Source: Aquibacillus albus
Lineage (GTDB): Bacteria; Bacillota; Bacilli; Bacillales; Amphibacillaceae
Direction of reading: 5' to 3'
Assembly: GCF_016908325.1 (NCBI RefSeq)
Contig: NZ_JAFBDR010000002.1
Span: forward strand, 248,001-312,000
DNA: 64,000 nt
The notes below the pieces were generated by a model, which ran no database searches, was not told where the DNA came from, and saw nothing but the letters and a program-made list of their open reading frames with translations. The translations under genes and the position numbers were made by a program. Positions 18,497 to 25,722 of the stretch are shown in pieces; position 1 is the first letter of the stretch; each line of letters begins with the position of its first letter.

Positions 18497-18511
18497 TTAC
18501 TCCACAGGGTT
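18482..18511. terminator. Hairpin AACCCTGT..ACAGGGTT
   Basis: AACCCTGT and ACAGGGTT enclose an inner GAG/CTC pair. On the minus strand it reads AACCCTGTGGAG, similar to hairpins at 46151 and 47415. A weak T-tract follows on the plus side. No active gene obviously needs it, so it may mark the end of lost sequence. Confidence 0.45.
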
Positions 18512-18582
18512 TTCCTTGATTTAAAATCAAAAAATTGGACTAGTAACGAAAACCCTCCTGTATAATTTTTACAGGATATCAC

Positions 18583-18714
18583 TTATCGTCTACGTTTATT
18601 CGCTTGCTCTGTTTCCTCTACTCTTGTTGCACCAGCATATCCTAATCCCTGATCTCGATCAGATTCCACTCTTCCTGATTTTTTAAGCTTTTTTTCTTGT
18701 CTATCTCTACCCAT
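18583..18714 (-). CDS. Small basic protein (43 residues), unknown
   Basis: ATG 7 nt after a perfect AAAGGAGG, then MGRDRQEKKLKKSGRVESD, a central DQGLGYAGATRVEE and a C-terminal KRRR. It is highly charged and probably disordered. Composition and the GLGY-type centre recall small spore-coat or acid-soluble spore proteins of Bacillus (SspO-like), but I cannot assign a family. The excellent ribosome site makes it a credible gene despite its size. A CCTGTA/TACAGG hairpin follows the stop. Confidence 0.65.
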   Translation of the reverse strand: MGRDRQEKKLKKSGRVESDRDQGLGYAGATRVEETEQANKRRR

Positions 18715-18828
18715 TGGTTTGCCTCCTTTCGTGAGTAGTATTCGAAACCTGCTGAATTGTCATACGCACATATTAAAAGGACTTATCTGTAGTGAGCTCC
18801 TCTCCTTCGACAAATTTCTTCAAATTTC

Positions 18829-18846
18829 AAGTGGTCACAGGCACCA
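18829..18846. repeat. Degenerate REP-like element (GTGGTCACAGGCACC)
   Basis: Preceded by CGACAAATTTC and AAATTTCAA, as in the element at 6041-6081. The palindrome is a hybrid of the GGTCACTGTGACC and GGTGCC types. It lies just upstream of the metzincin-like lipoprotein gene. Confidence 0.4.
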
Positions 18847-18903
18847 TTTACCACCCCATTTGATAAGTAACTTGCTTTATAATGGGTTTGGGAGTGAAAG
18901 AGT

Positions 18904-20037
18904 ATGAAAAAAATGTTTTTATTTCTGTCATTATTTTTATTAACTGGTTGCATACCTGAGCCAGAAATTGATATAGATGGTGTTCAGCAAGGGGAAGTTT
19001 ACGTTAACGACCAAACCATTAACATTGATGAGGAGGCTGCTGGCGAATATACTTTACATTTAAATGGGAACGTTATTCAAAACGATCATACCGTATCTGG
19101 AAACGGAGAATATGAGTTGACCATCACAGCTAAAAGGTGGTGGAATGAAATAACCAAAACAATAGCGTTTGAGATTGATGACGAGCCACCTGCCAAACCG
19201 TCTTTCAAAGATGAAGTAAAACCACTTTATTATAAAGAAGCGAATTTCGAACTTGAAAAAGAAGAAGATGTGACTTACAAAGTAAAAATTGATTATGAAC
19301 CATTCGACATCTCGCAAGCTTATACAAAGGAAGGCACACACAAGCTTTATATTCAATCTATCAAAGACAACGGTTTGGTAGCGGATCGCAAAGAAACTTT
19401 TGAAATTGACAACCGAACCTATTCCCGACATGAGGTCGATGCCTTTAAAAAATTCTTCTTCCATAATGAAGACCAGGAAGGAACTAAGTTTATCAAGTGG
19501 TCAGATCATGTAGGTGTACATGTTTACGGAGAACCAACAGCAACGGATATGAAAGCTCTAGAATCTAATTTACAAACAATAAATCAAATCCTTCCCGTTG
19601 ATTTAAATTTGCGAGAAAGTCAACCATTTGCTGGAAGTAACCGAATAAATGTTCATTTTGTTCCAACATACCAATTTAAAGATTATGGATTTAATGAAGA
19701 GTTAAGAAACAATGATTATATGGTCGTTGGTTACGCGATGCCGACGTTGCTCACGCACGATGATGAGCTTTTTGAAACGAAAATTCTTATCGGTACCGAT
19801 ACAGACCAACAATTAAGAAAGACGACTATCCTCCATGAATTGATGCATGCACTGGGATTCTATGGCCATTTTGAAAACAATCCAAATAGTATTCTTTATC
19901 CTTATACAGATACCAACCTTACTGAGCTTAGTAGCACCGATAAAAAATTGATTGAAATTCTCTATCGTAAGGATATAAAACCAGGGATGACAGAAGCCGA
20001 AGTTGAACAGACCCTTAACGACTGGATTGTCAAATAA
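18904..20037 (+). CDS. Lipoprotein with metzincin-like zinc metalloprotease domain
   Basis: 377 residues. The signal peptide ends in lipobox LTGC (Cys at about residue 16). Residues about 20-165 look like two small beta-sandwich domains (TISVSGNGEYELTIT-like Ig fold). The C-terminal part carries HELMHALGFYGH (311-322), the HExxHxxGxxxH zinc site of metzincins, followed by NSILYPY where matrixins have a Met-turn; here Leu replaces Met. It is probably an extracellular, membrane-tethered peptidase. A strong terminator follows; single gene. Substrate unknown. Confidence 0.8.
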   Translation: MKKMFLFLSLFLLTGCIPEPEIDIDGVQQGEVYVNDQTINIDEEAAGEYTLHLNGNVIQNDHTVSGNGEYELTITAKRWWNEITKTIAFEIDDEPPAKPSFKDEVKPLYYKEANFELEKEEDVTYKVKIDYEPFDISQAYTKEGTHKLYIQSIKDNGLVADRKETFEIDNRTYSRHEVDAFKKFFFHNEDQEGTKFIKWSDHVGVHVYGEPTATDMKALESNLQTINQILPVDLNLRESQPFAGSNRINVHFVPTYQFKDYGFNEELRNNDYMVVGYAMPTLLTHDDELFETKILIGTDTDQQLRKTTILHELMHALGFYGHFENNPNSILYPYTDTNLTELSSTDKKLIEILYRKDIKPGMTEAEVEQTLNDWIVK

Positions 20038-20046
20038 CACGGAATT

Positions 20047-20079
20047 AGTTCTAGCTTAACGTTAAGCTAGAACTTTTTT
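20047..20079 (+). terminator. Perfect 14-bp terminator of the lipoprotein gene
   Basis: AGTTCTAGCTTAAC is directly followed by its complement GTTAAGCTAGAACT and a run of T. Confidence 0.85.
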
Positions 20080-20129
20080 CGTTTACATGATGACGTTACA
20101 TAATGGTTACGGAATTGAATCTGACAATA

Positions 20130-20142
20130 GGGGTCAGACCCC
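20130..20142. repeat. Isolated GGGGTCAGACCCC palindrome
   Basis: Same 13-bp palindrome as at 317 and 4209, here without the accompanying ACTGTCC...TGTCCAC part. It lies in the leader region before the LytTR regulator gene. Confidence 0.6.
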
Positions 20143-20317
20143 TCCATACGCTCCACAAATACTTGCGTCATATTTCCTGACAAGTTAATGGTTATAACTT
20201 AATTGATTTAGTAACCTATATATTTATGAAAGAAAGATTCCAACACGTACATTGTGGGAATTTATATTTTCATTTTCAGTTTTCCTTATTGTAGCAAAAA
20301 AGGAGGACCCAATATTT

Positions 20318-21055
20318 ATGGATGTTTATTTAGTTGAGGACGAGTTGTTTGCACGAGAAGAACTTAAATATATGCTGTTACAAAATGATGGTTTGAATAT
20401 AGTTGGCGAGGCAGAGGATATCCACGAAGCGATGTGGGAGATTAATGAGTTGCGTCCTTATGTTGTATTTTTAGACATTGGCCTTGCAAAAGGCACCGGA
20501 CTAGATTTAGCTAAACAATTGAAGTCGCTAAAAAATCCTCCATTTATCGTTTTTGCAACTGCATATGATGAATATGCAGTCGATGCCTTTGATTTAGATG
20601 CAATCGATTATCTGGTGAAGCCCTTTAATGAAAAAAGAGTGATTGCAACCGTTAAAAAGCTAATGCGTCGGCTGCATACAGAATCCTCACATCAACGGGA
20701 TATCGAATTGACAGAAAAAGATCAACCAGTTGATAGACTTGTAGTAAATAAGGATGAAAAATTCTTAGTAGTTGATACTGATGAAATTGTTTATATAGGG
20801 ACAGAAAATAGACAAGTATTTATTAAAACGATGAACAAAGAACATTTAGTTGATATAGCACTTTATGAGATAGAGGAAAAGTTATACTCGAAAACGTTTA
20901 TTCGAGTACATCGTGGATATATCGTTAATCTCAATCACGTTAGCGAAATAGAACGATGGTTTAACGGTACGTATAACCTTAAATTACATGATGGGTCAAA
21001 AGTGCCGGTAAGCCGTTCGTATATCAAAGATATAAGAGCGGCTTTAAGGTTTTAG
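20318..21055 (+). CDS. LytTR-family response regulator
   Basis: 245 residues from the ATG 9 nt after AAAGGAGG; an upstream in-frame GTG gives a hydrophobic extension without a ribosome site. Receiver domain with EDE (about 5-7), phospho-acceptor Asp in VFLDIGLAKG (about 54) and Lys in YLVKPFN (about 104). A LytTR DNA-binding domain covers about residues 138-243 (VHRGYIVNLNHVSEIERW). It pairs with the LytS-type kinase downstream and probably activates the transporter gene behind it, whose promoter carries two direct repeats of the kind LytTR proteins bind. Confidence 0.93.
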   Translation: MDVYLVEDELFAREELKYMLLQNDGLNIVGEAEDIHEAMWEINELRPYVVFLDIGLAKGTGLDLAKQLKSLKNPPFIVFATAYDEYAVDAFDLDAIDYLVKPFNEKRVIATVKKLMRRLHTESSHQRDIELTEKDQPVDRLVVNKDEKFLVVDTDEIVYIGTENRQVFIKTMNKEHLVDIALYEIEEKLYSKTFIRVHRGYIVNLNHVSEIERWFNGTYNLKLHDGSKVPVSRSYIKDIRAALRF

Positions 21056-21250
21056 AAGATAGACGATCACACAGACAAGTACAACACCGTTACTAACTAT
21101 CTCGCTGTACGTTAAAAATGTTTTAGATTTCCCTATTTAATCATGTTCTTGAAAGGACACAAAGAACAGTTGATTAACCATACTCCATCTAATTGGACAA
21201 ATACTTACTAAAACACCCAGGAAAGCGAACAAAAAGGAGGCCCCAAGCGC

Positions 21251-23020
21251 ATGTGGGATTTGCTATCACAATTAGTATCACGAATGTGTATTATCGTAAC
21301 AATAGCTTTCTTAATCACACGCCTAAAAGCGTTTCGTCAAATGATCCACCAGCGCTTAAATGTGAAGGATCATATGGTTATGATTGTAGTATTTGGTTTT
21401 TTTGGTGTCATTGGAAATTATACAGGAATTGTTGTGAACCCCAATGCCACGTTTACTTCAGGGAGTTGGATTTCAACATTAGGTTCATTTAATGCGATAG
21501 CCGATACTCGGAATATTGGCGTAATCATCGGCGGAATCTTTGGTGGGCCAATTGTCGGTTTAGGGGCTGGAATAATCGCAGGTGTTCATCGTTATTTGTT
21601 AGGTGGATTTATTAATACTGCCGTACTCATTGCTACTATTTTTGGCGGGATTGCTGCAGGGTGGATCGGTAGGAAGTTCCCTTTAAATCAAAAGATTCGC
21701 CCCACCATTGTATTAGCTATTGGAGTCGTTATTCTTACCATTCAAATTCTCCTAGTGCCTGTTTTCGCTGTACCACATCAAACCGCATTTCAGTTAATTC
21801 AGTTTACCGGTTTTCCGATTATTTTCGTAAACAGTATTGGTATTTGGATTTGTGCTATGATTCTTTATAGTGTGATACGTGAAGAAGAAAGGACGAGAGC
21901 AACCCAAACACAATCAGCACTCTTTATCGCTGACAAAACGTTGCCATTTTTCCGACAAGGCTTAAATTCGTACTCATCCAAAAAAGCAGCAACTATCATT
22001 TACAAACTAACAAATGTTGATGCTGTATCCATAACTAATTGGACAGATGATTTAGTCCATGTAGGGAAAGGAACGCACACTCATTCCAAAAATCAAGTAG
22101 AAATGGATGCAACCAGAGAATCGATGGAGACAGGCAAAGTTATCATCGCAAAGTTACAAAAAAAATTTTCATCCACCAATTCCAACTGTCCATTAAAAAC
22201 TGCCATCATACTCCCTTTACTTGTAAAACAAAAAGCAGTTGGAGCACTAAAGTTTTATTATATAGACGCCAACAAAGTTGATTCTGTTGCAATGGAATTA
22301 GCTGAAGGTTTGGCAACACTGTTTTCTACACAATTGGAACTAGGAGAGGCAGAACGTTCTAGCAGGCTCTTGCAAGATGCTAAGATCAAAGCATTACAAG
22401 CACAAATTCACCCACATTTCCTTTTTAACTCAATAAATATCATAGCTGCACTTTGTAGAACAAAGCCAATGCTAGCAAGAGATTTACTGGTGCATTTAGG
22501 TACATTTTTACGCGGAAATATTATGGGCGCAAGACGCACATTAGTAACTGTCAGCAAAGAATTTGAAAATGTTGATGCATATTTATCTTTGGAACAAGCT
22601 AGATTTCCAAATCGATACTCATTGAACAAAAACGTCGAAGTTGGGTTAGAAGATGCACTAATACCACCTTTTACATTGCAACCACTTGTAGAAAATGCCA
22701 TTCGTCATGGATTTACAAAGCATCATAAAAAAGGGAACATATTCATCTACGTTGAAAAGCAAAAAGAATTCTTAAACATAGTAGTCAGTGATGATGGTAT
22801 TGGCATCCCTAAAAAAAAGTGTCATGTATTGGGGCAAAATAACGACTCAATGGATGGCAATGGTGTAGGCCTAAATAATATTAAGGAACGTTTAACGGCT
22901 CTTTTCGGTACGGATGGAAACATGAAAATCCAAAGTGAAGTTGATTCAGGGACAGAAGTTATTATAAAAATTCCACTTCAATTTGAACAAGGAAAACGAA
23001 ATGTTGCTGAAATAATATAA
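21251..23020 (+). CDS. LytS-type sensor histidine kinase (5TM receptor, GAF-like, kinase)
   Basis: 589 residues; ATG after AAAGGAGG. Residues about 1-215 form the LytS-type multi-helix receptor (GGIFGGPIVGLGAGIIAG). A GAF-like domain (about 225-370) follows, then the kinase domain with phospho-acceptor His in QIHPHFLFNS and ATP-site motifs ENAIRHGF and DDGIGIP. Kinases of this architecture sense small carboxylates (pyruvate in BtsS/PftS) or membrane state (LytS). With a dicarboxylate-carrier-like YfcC transporter encoded next, sensing a small organic acid or amino acid is the likeliest role. Confidence 0.93.
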   Translation: MWDLLSQLVSRMCIIVTIAFLITRLKAFRQMIHQRLNVKDHMVMIVVFGFFGVIGNYTGIVVNPNATFTSGSWISTLGSFNAIADTRNIGVIIGGIFGGPIVGLGAGIIAGVHRYLLGGFINTAVLIATIFGGIAAGWIGRKFPLNQKIRPTIVLAIGVVILTIQILLVPVFAVPHQTAFQLIQFTGFPIIFVNSIGIWICAMILYSVIREEERTRATQTQSALFIADKTLPFFRQGLNSYSSKKAATIIYKLTNVDAVSITNWTDDLVHVGKGTHTHSKNQVEMDATRESMETGKVIIAKLQKKFSSTNSNCPLKTAIILPLLVKQKAVGALKFYYIDANKVDSVAMELAEGLATLFSTQLELGEAERSSRLLQDAKIKALQAQIHPHFLFNSINIIAALCRTKPMLARDLLVHLGTFLRGNIMGARRTLVTVSKEFENVDAYLSLEQARFPNRYSLNKNVEVGLEDALIPPFTLQPLVENAIRHGFTKHHKKGNIFIYVEKQKEFLNIVVSDDGIGIPKKKCHVLGQNNDSMDGNGVGLNNIKERLTALFGTDGNMKIQSEVDSGTEVIIKIPLQFEQGKRNVAEII

Positions 23021-23028
23021 TGAAATGT

Positions 23029-23056
23029 AAAAAGCCATGGTGACCGTGGCTTTTTT
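23029..23056 (+). terminator. Terminator after the LytS-type kinase gene
   Basis: AAAAAGCCATGG pairs with CCGTGGCTTTTT and runs into further T. The transporter downstream therefore has its own promoter. Confidence 0.8.
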
Positions 23057-23121
23057 ATTTTAAATGAAAAGCTAAATAACTTTAACCAATACATAAATTC
23101 ATGCATTCTGTATCGATAATG

Positions 23122-23191
23122 ATGTCACTTGTCTCCATATACATGTCATTCGTCTTCAAAAAAACAAAAAATTCTAACAATTTAGTATTAT
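23122..23191 (+). promoter_or_regulatory. Direct-repeat operator and promoter of the YfcC-type transporter
   Basis: ATGTCACTTGTCTCCA and ATGTCATTCGTCTTCA are 12/16 identical and start 21 bp apart, two helical turns, on the same face of the DNA. LytTR regulators bind such paired imperfect direct repeats. A -10-like TATTAT lies at 23186, placing the second repeat about 40 bp upstream of the expected start, a typical activator position, and no good -35 is present. Confidence 0.6.
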
Positions 23192-23326
23192 TTTTATAAA
23201 TATTATTTCAATGGAAGGCGGGACAAAAGTGGATGATTCATTCAAACAATACATATCACCTGGGTAACGAAGATAAAGAATTTACAGACTTATCTACAAA
23301 AAATTTAGAAAGCGAGGGAAATGTGA

Positions 23327-24772
23327 ATGGCTTTAGAAAATACAGTTCCATCATACAAGCCACAGCATAACAAAGATTCAAAGAAAAAGTTTACTATGCC
23401 ACATATTTACGTCATATTATTTATCTTTAGTGCCATTGCAGCGATTGCAACATATTTTGTACCTGCAGGAGTTTATGAAAGAATTCCAGGCCCTGAAGGA
23501 AGAACAACCATTGATCCAGAATCCTATCAAGTAGTTGAGCAAACACCTATTGGCTTGATAGACTTTATGCTAGCAATTCCAACAGGACTCGTCGATGCAG
23601 GTGTTGTTGTATTTTTTACTTTTATCATCGGCGGCATGTTCATGGTACTCCGCAAAACAGGTATTATTGAAATTGGTGTGGATAAATTAACTAGAAAGTT
23701 TTCCAATAAAAGTATTACGTTGGTACCTGTACTTATGATCGTATTTGCTGCTATTTGTAGTCTGATTGGGACGCAAGAATTAAGTTTAGTATATGTCCCA
23801 GTTATATTGCCACTTATGATTGCACTACGGTTTGACTCAGTTGTTGCAGCTGCCGTTGCTTTAACCGCTACAACCGCAGGGTTCACTACCGGGGTATTAA
23901 ATCCAATTAACACAGGACTTGGTCAAAAAATTGCTGAGATACCAGTTTATTCAGGAATAGGATTAAGAGCTGTAGCATTTGTCGCTGTCCTTACGATTGG
24001 CATTGTGTACGTTTTACGTTATGCAAAAAAAGTTCAAAATAACCCTGAATTAAGCTTGGTTTTTGACGAAGACAGAGAAAAACGAGAGCTATATCAAAAC
24101 ACAAAACAAACAAGTGGACGTAAAATGACAAACAAACAATTGTATGCTTCTATTGCAACATTAGGATTCTTCGCAGTACTTGTTTATGGTGTCCTAAATC
24201 AAGGCTGGTTCATGCTGGAAATGTCTGGACTGTTTATCATCATGGGTATCGTTGTTGGGTTAATTGCAGGATTAAAACCGACAGAAATTTGTGAAGGATT
24301 TAATGAAGGCTTTCGCGATGTATTAGTTGGAGCAATGATTGTTGGGGTTTCCCGAGCAGTTGCAGTTGTTATGGAAGAAGGTCAAATCATGGATACCATC
24401 ATCCATGGTCTAGGTAATGTTGTAGGTGACTTTCCATCTATCTTAAGTGCAATTGGAATGTTTATGGTTCAATTGCTATTCAATTTCTTAGTTCCATCAG
24501 GAAGTGGACAGGCTTTAGTTACGATGCCAATTATGGCACCACTTTCTGACCTAATAGGCATAACAAGACAAACTGCCGTACTTGCTTATCAATTAGGAGA
24601 TGGCATAGGTAACATTCTTTTCCCAACATCCGGTTACTTTATGGCAACACTAGCCTTAGCAGGGGTTGGTTGGCAAAAATGGGTTCGCTTTTACTTACCT
24701 TTATTTTTCATGTGGGTTGCCGTAGCAATAGTTTTATTAATCTTTGCCCAAGCTGTACAGTGGGTAGGATGA
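23327..24772 (+). CDS. yfcC: YfcC-family transporter (DcuC-like carrier)
   Basis: 481 residues, about 12 membrane segments. The N-terminal MPHIYVILFIFSAIAAI and YFVPAGVYER and the central GTQELSLVYVPVILPLM are typical of the YfcC branch of the DcuC/C4-dicarboxylate carrier superfamily. Members are proposed to move amino acids, dipeptides or short organic acids; the substrate is unproven. Position after the LytTR/LytS pair with its own direct-repeat promoter argues that it is the pair's target and that the kinase senses its substrate, as in pyruvate-responsive systems. Confidence 0.88.
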   Translation: MALENTVPSYKPQHNKDSKKKFTMPHIYVILFIFSAIAAIATYFVPAGVYERIPGPEGRTTIDPESYQVVEQTPIGLIDFMLAIPTGLVDAGVVVFFTFIIGGMFMVLRKTGIIEIGVDKLTRKFSNKSITLVPVLMIVFAAICSLIGTQELSLVYVPVILPLMIALRFDSVVAAAVALTATTAGFTTGVLNPINTGLGQKIAEIPVYSGIGLRAVAFVAVLTIGIVYVLRYAKKVQNNPELSLVFDEDREKRELYQNTKQTSGRKMTNKQLYASIATLGFFAVLVYGVLNQGWFMLEMSGLFIIMGIVVGLIAGLKPTEICEGFNEGFRDVLVGAMIVGVSRAVAVVMEEGQIMDTIIHGLGNVVGDFPSILSAIGMFMVQLLFNFLVPSGSGQALVTMPIMAPLSDLIGITRQTAVLAYQLGDGIGNILFPTSGYFMATLALAGVGWQKWVRFYLPLFFMWVAVAIVLLIFAQAVQWVG

Positions 24773-24787
24773 TTTTAGGGATTGTAT

Positions 24788-24817
24788 GGGACATGGTGGG
24801 TTCGAATCCCCATGTCC
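24788..24817. other. Hairpin containing a tRNA T-arm-like sequence
   Basis: GGGACATGGTGGGTTCGAATCCCCATGTCC folds as GGACATG/CATGTCC with an inner GGG/CCC pair and the loop TTCGAAT. GGGTTCGAATCCC is the T-arm consensus, followed by acceptor-like bases, but no D-arm or anticodon arm precedes it. It may be a tRNA 3'-end remnant (as left by element integration) that now works as the terminator of the transporter gene. Confidence 0.4.
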
Positions 24818-24890
24818 TTTCCATGTGAAATCGCTAGGATGATCTTCTCCTTCAGTAAACGCAAAGCAGTTAAACTAGAATGATAATCTC

Positions 24891-25079
24891 TTATGTTGAC
24901 TGTCTCTGATTGACATATTTATCTTTTTCCAATAGCCTTTCTACCATCATTCTTCTCTTTTCTCGTTTTCTTCTGCATACGGCACAGCTTAAGTAACGAT
25001 TTCCTTTTGCATAGAATTCACTATGATGCTTTGTTTTTTTACATTTATAACATACTTGAACCCCTTCAACGTTTATCAT
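24891..25079 (-). CDS. Small zinc-ribbon-like protein
   Basis: 62 residues: VCYKCKKTKHHSEFYAKG, then LSCAVCRRKREKRR and a charged helical tail. The CxxC-x17-CxxC spacing with HSEFY between the pairs matches zinc ribbons often seen next to or within HNH-type proteins and phage genes. The start lacks a good ribosome site, so it may be weakly expressed or a remnant. It stands alone between the transporter and the ammonium-transporter island. Confidence 0.5.
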   Translation of the reverse strand: MINVEGVQVCYKCKKTKHHSEFYAKGNRYLSCAVCRRKREKRRMMVERLLEKDKYVNQRQST

Positions 25080-25366
25080 CTAATATGACCTTACTTTATA
25101 TCATTGTGACGTAGACCACCTAGCGTCTACAACTGGGTATGAATTTCCATACAAAAATTGTAAAGAAACGTTGGTAGATATGCAATTCTATTGTTAAGAA
25201 TATTGTCAAACTTTGTTTATTATTGCAGTTTTGTTTGTTATATTGGTGGAGATAGTACTGATTAGATATGTAAACTCTGAGGTATCGCTGTGACCATACC
25301 ATCTTAGTAGAGAAAGTACTGTAGTGGATGCTTTGGAAGCGGAGTGACTTTGTGAACATCCTCTAA
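25080..25366. other. Intergenic region without a gene
   Basis: Only the REP-like element at 25281 and A/T-rich sequence are visible; a 79-residue minus-strand frame across it has no ribosome site and includes the repeat. Confidence 0.5.
25281..25300. repeat. REP-like element GGTATCGCTGTGACCATACC
   Basis: Outer arms GGTAT/ATACC and an inner CTGTGACC. Preceded by ACTCTGA. It matches the copies at 46071 and 47471 at most positions. Confidence 0.55.
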
Positions 25367-25405
25367 ATATAAAAAAGAGGCTAACGCTCAGCCTCTTTTT
25401 TATAT
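25367..25405. terminator. Strong bidirectional terminator at the end of the nitrogen island
   Basis: ATATAAAAAAGAGGCT and AGCCTCTTTTTTATAT are perfect complements around AACGCTC. It closes the minus-strand ammonium-transporter unit. Confidence 0.9.
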
Positions 25406-25413
25406 TAGATCTT

Positions 25414-25671
25414 CTATTGAATTGCTACACCACTTGCAACTGCTGGTGCTTCCTCGTCTTTCTCATGCACAGATTTACCTTCCGTTACATATTCAGAATA
25501 TAAATGTATCGCTCGCTCAAAACTTTCATTTTCATGCCTTACCATTCGAACAAGCAATCCTGCTAAAATAACCACACCGATGATCAGTGATAGAAAAACC
25601 CCCATGGATGCTGGACCGAATGTAAAATAAGCTTCTGCACCTTCCCACGACGTAATTGGACTAGTTTTCAC
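25414..25671 (-). CDS. One-TM small protein downstream of the ammonium transporter
   Basis: 85 residues from a GTG 5 nt after AAAGGAGAGG; the in-frame TTG further upstream overlaps that ribosome site and is rejected. A single membrane helix (about residues 22-44, MGVFLSLIIGVVILAGLLV) is followed by a charged cytoplasmic tail (about 45-85). It lies 51 nt after the ammonium-transporter stop, in the position where other bacteria have the PII protein GlnK. It has no PII features. A small accessory or regulatory subunit of the transporter is the likeliest role, by context only. Confidence 0.75.
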   Translation of the reverse strand: MKTSPITSWEGAEAYFTFGPASMGVFLSLIIGVVILAGLLVRMVRHENESFERAIHLYSEYVTEGKSVHEKDEEAPAVASGVAIQ

Positions 25672-25722
25672 TAAAACCTCTCCTTTCAATTTTTGTATTC
25701 ATCAACGTTTTAAAAACGCAAA

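Larger units (their letters stand above)
18088..18582. other. Region without an intact gene
   Basis: Contains a possible gene remnant, a CTGTGACC repeat and a hairpin, all listed separately. The part nearest the efflux gene (about 18130-18300) shows nothing recognisable on either strand. Confidence 0.5.
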
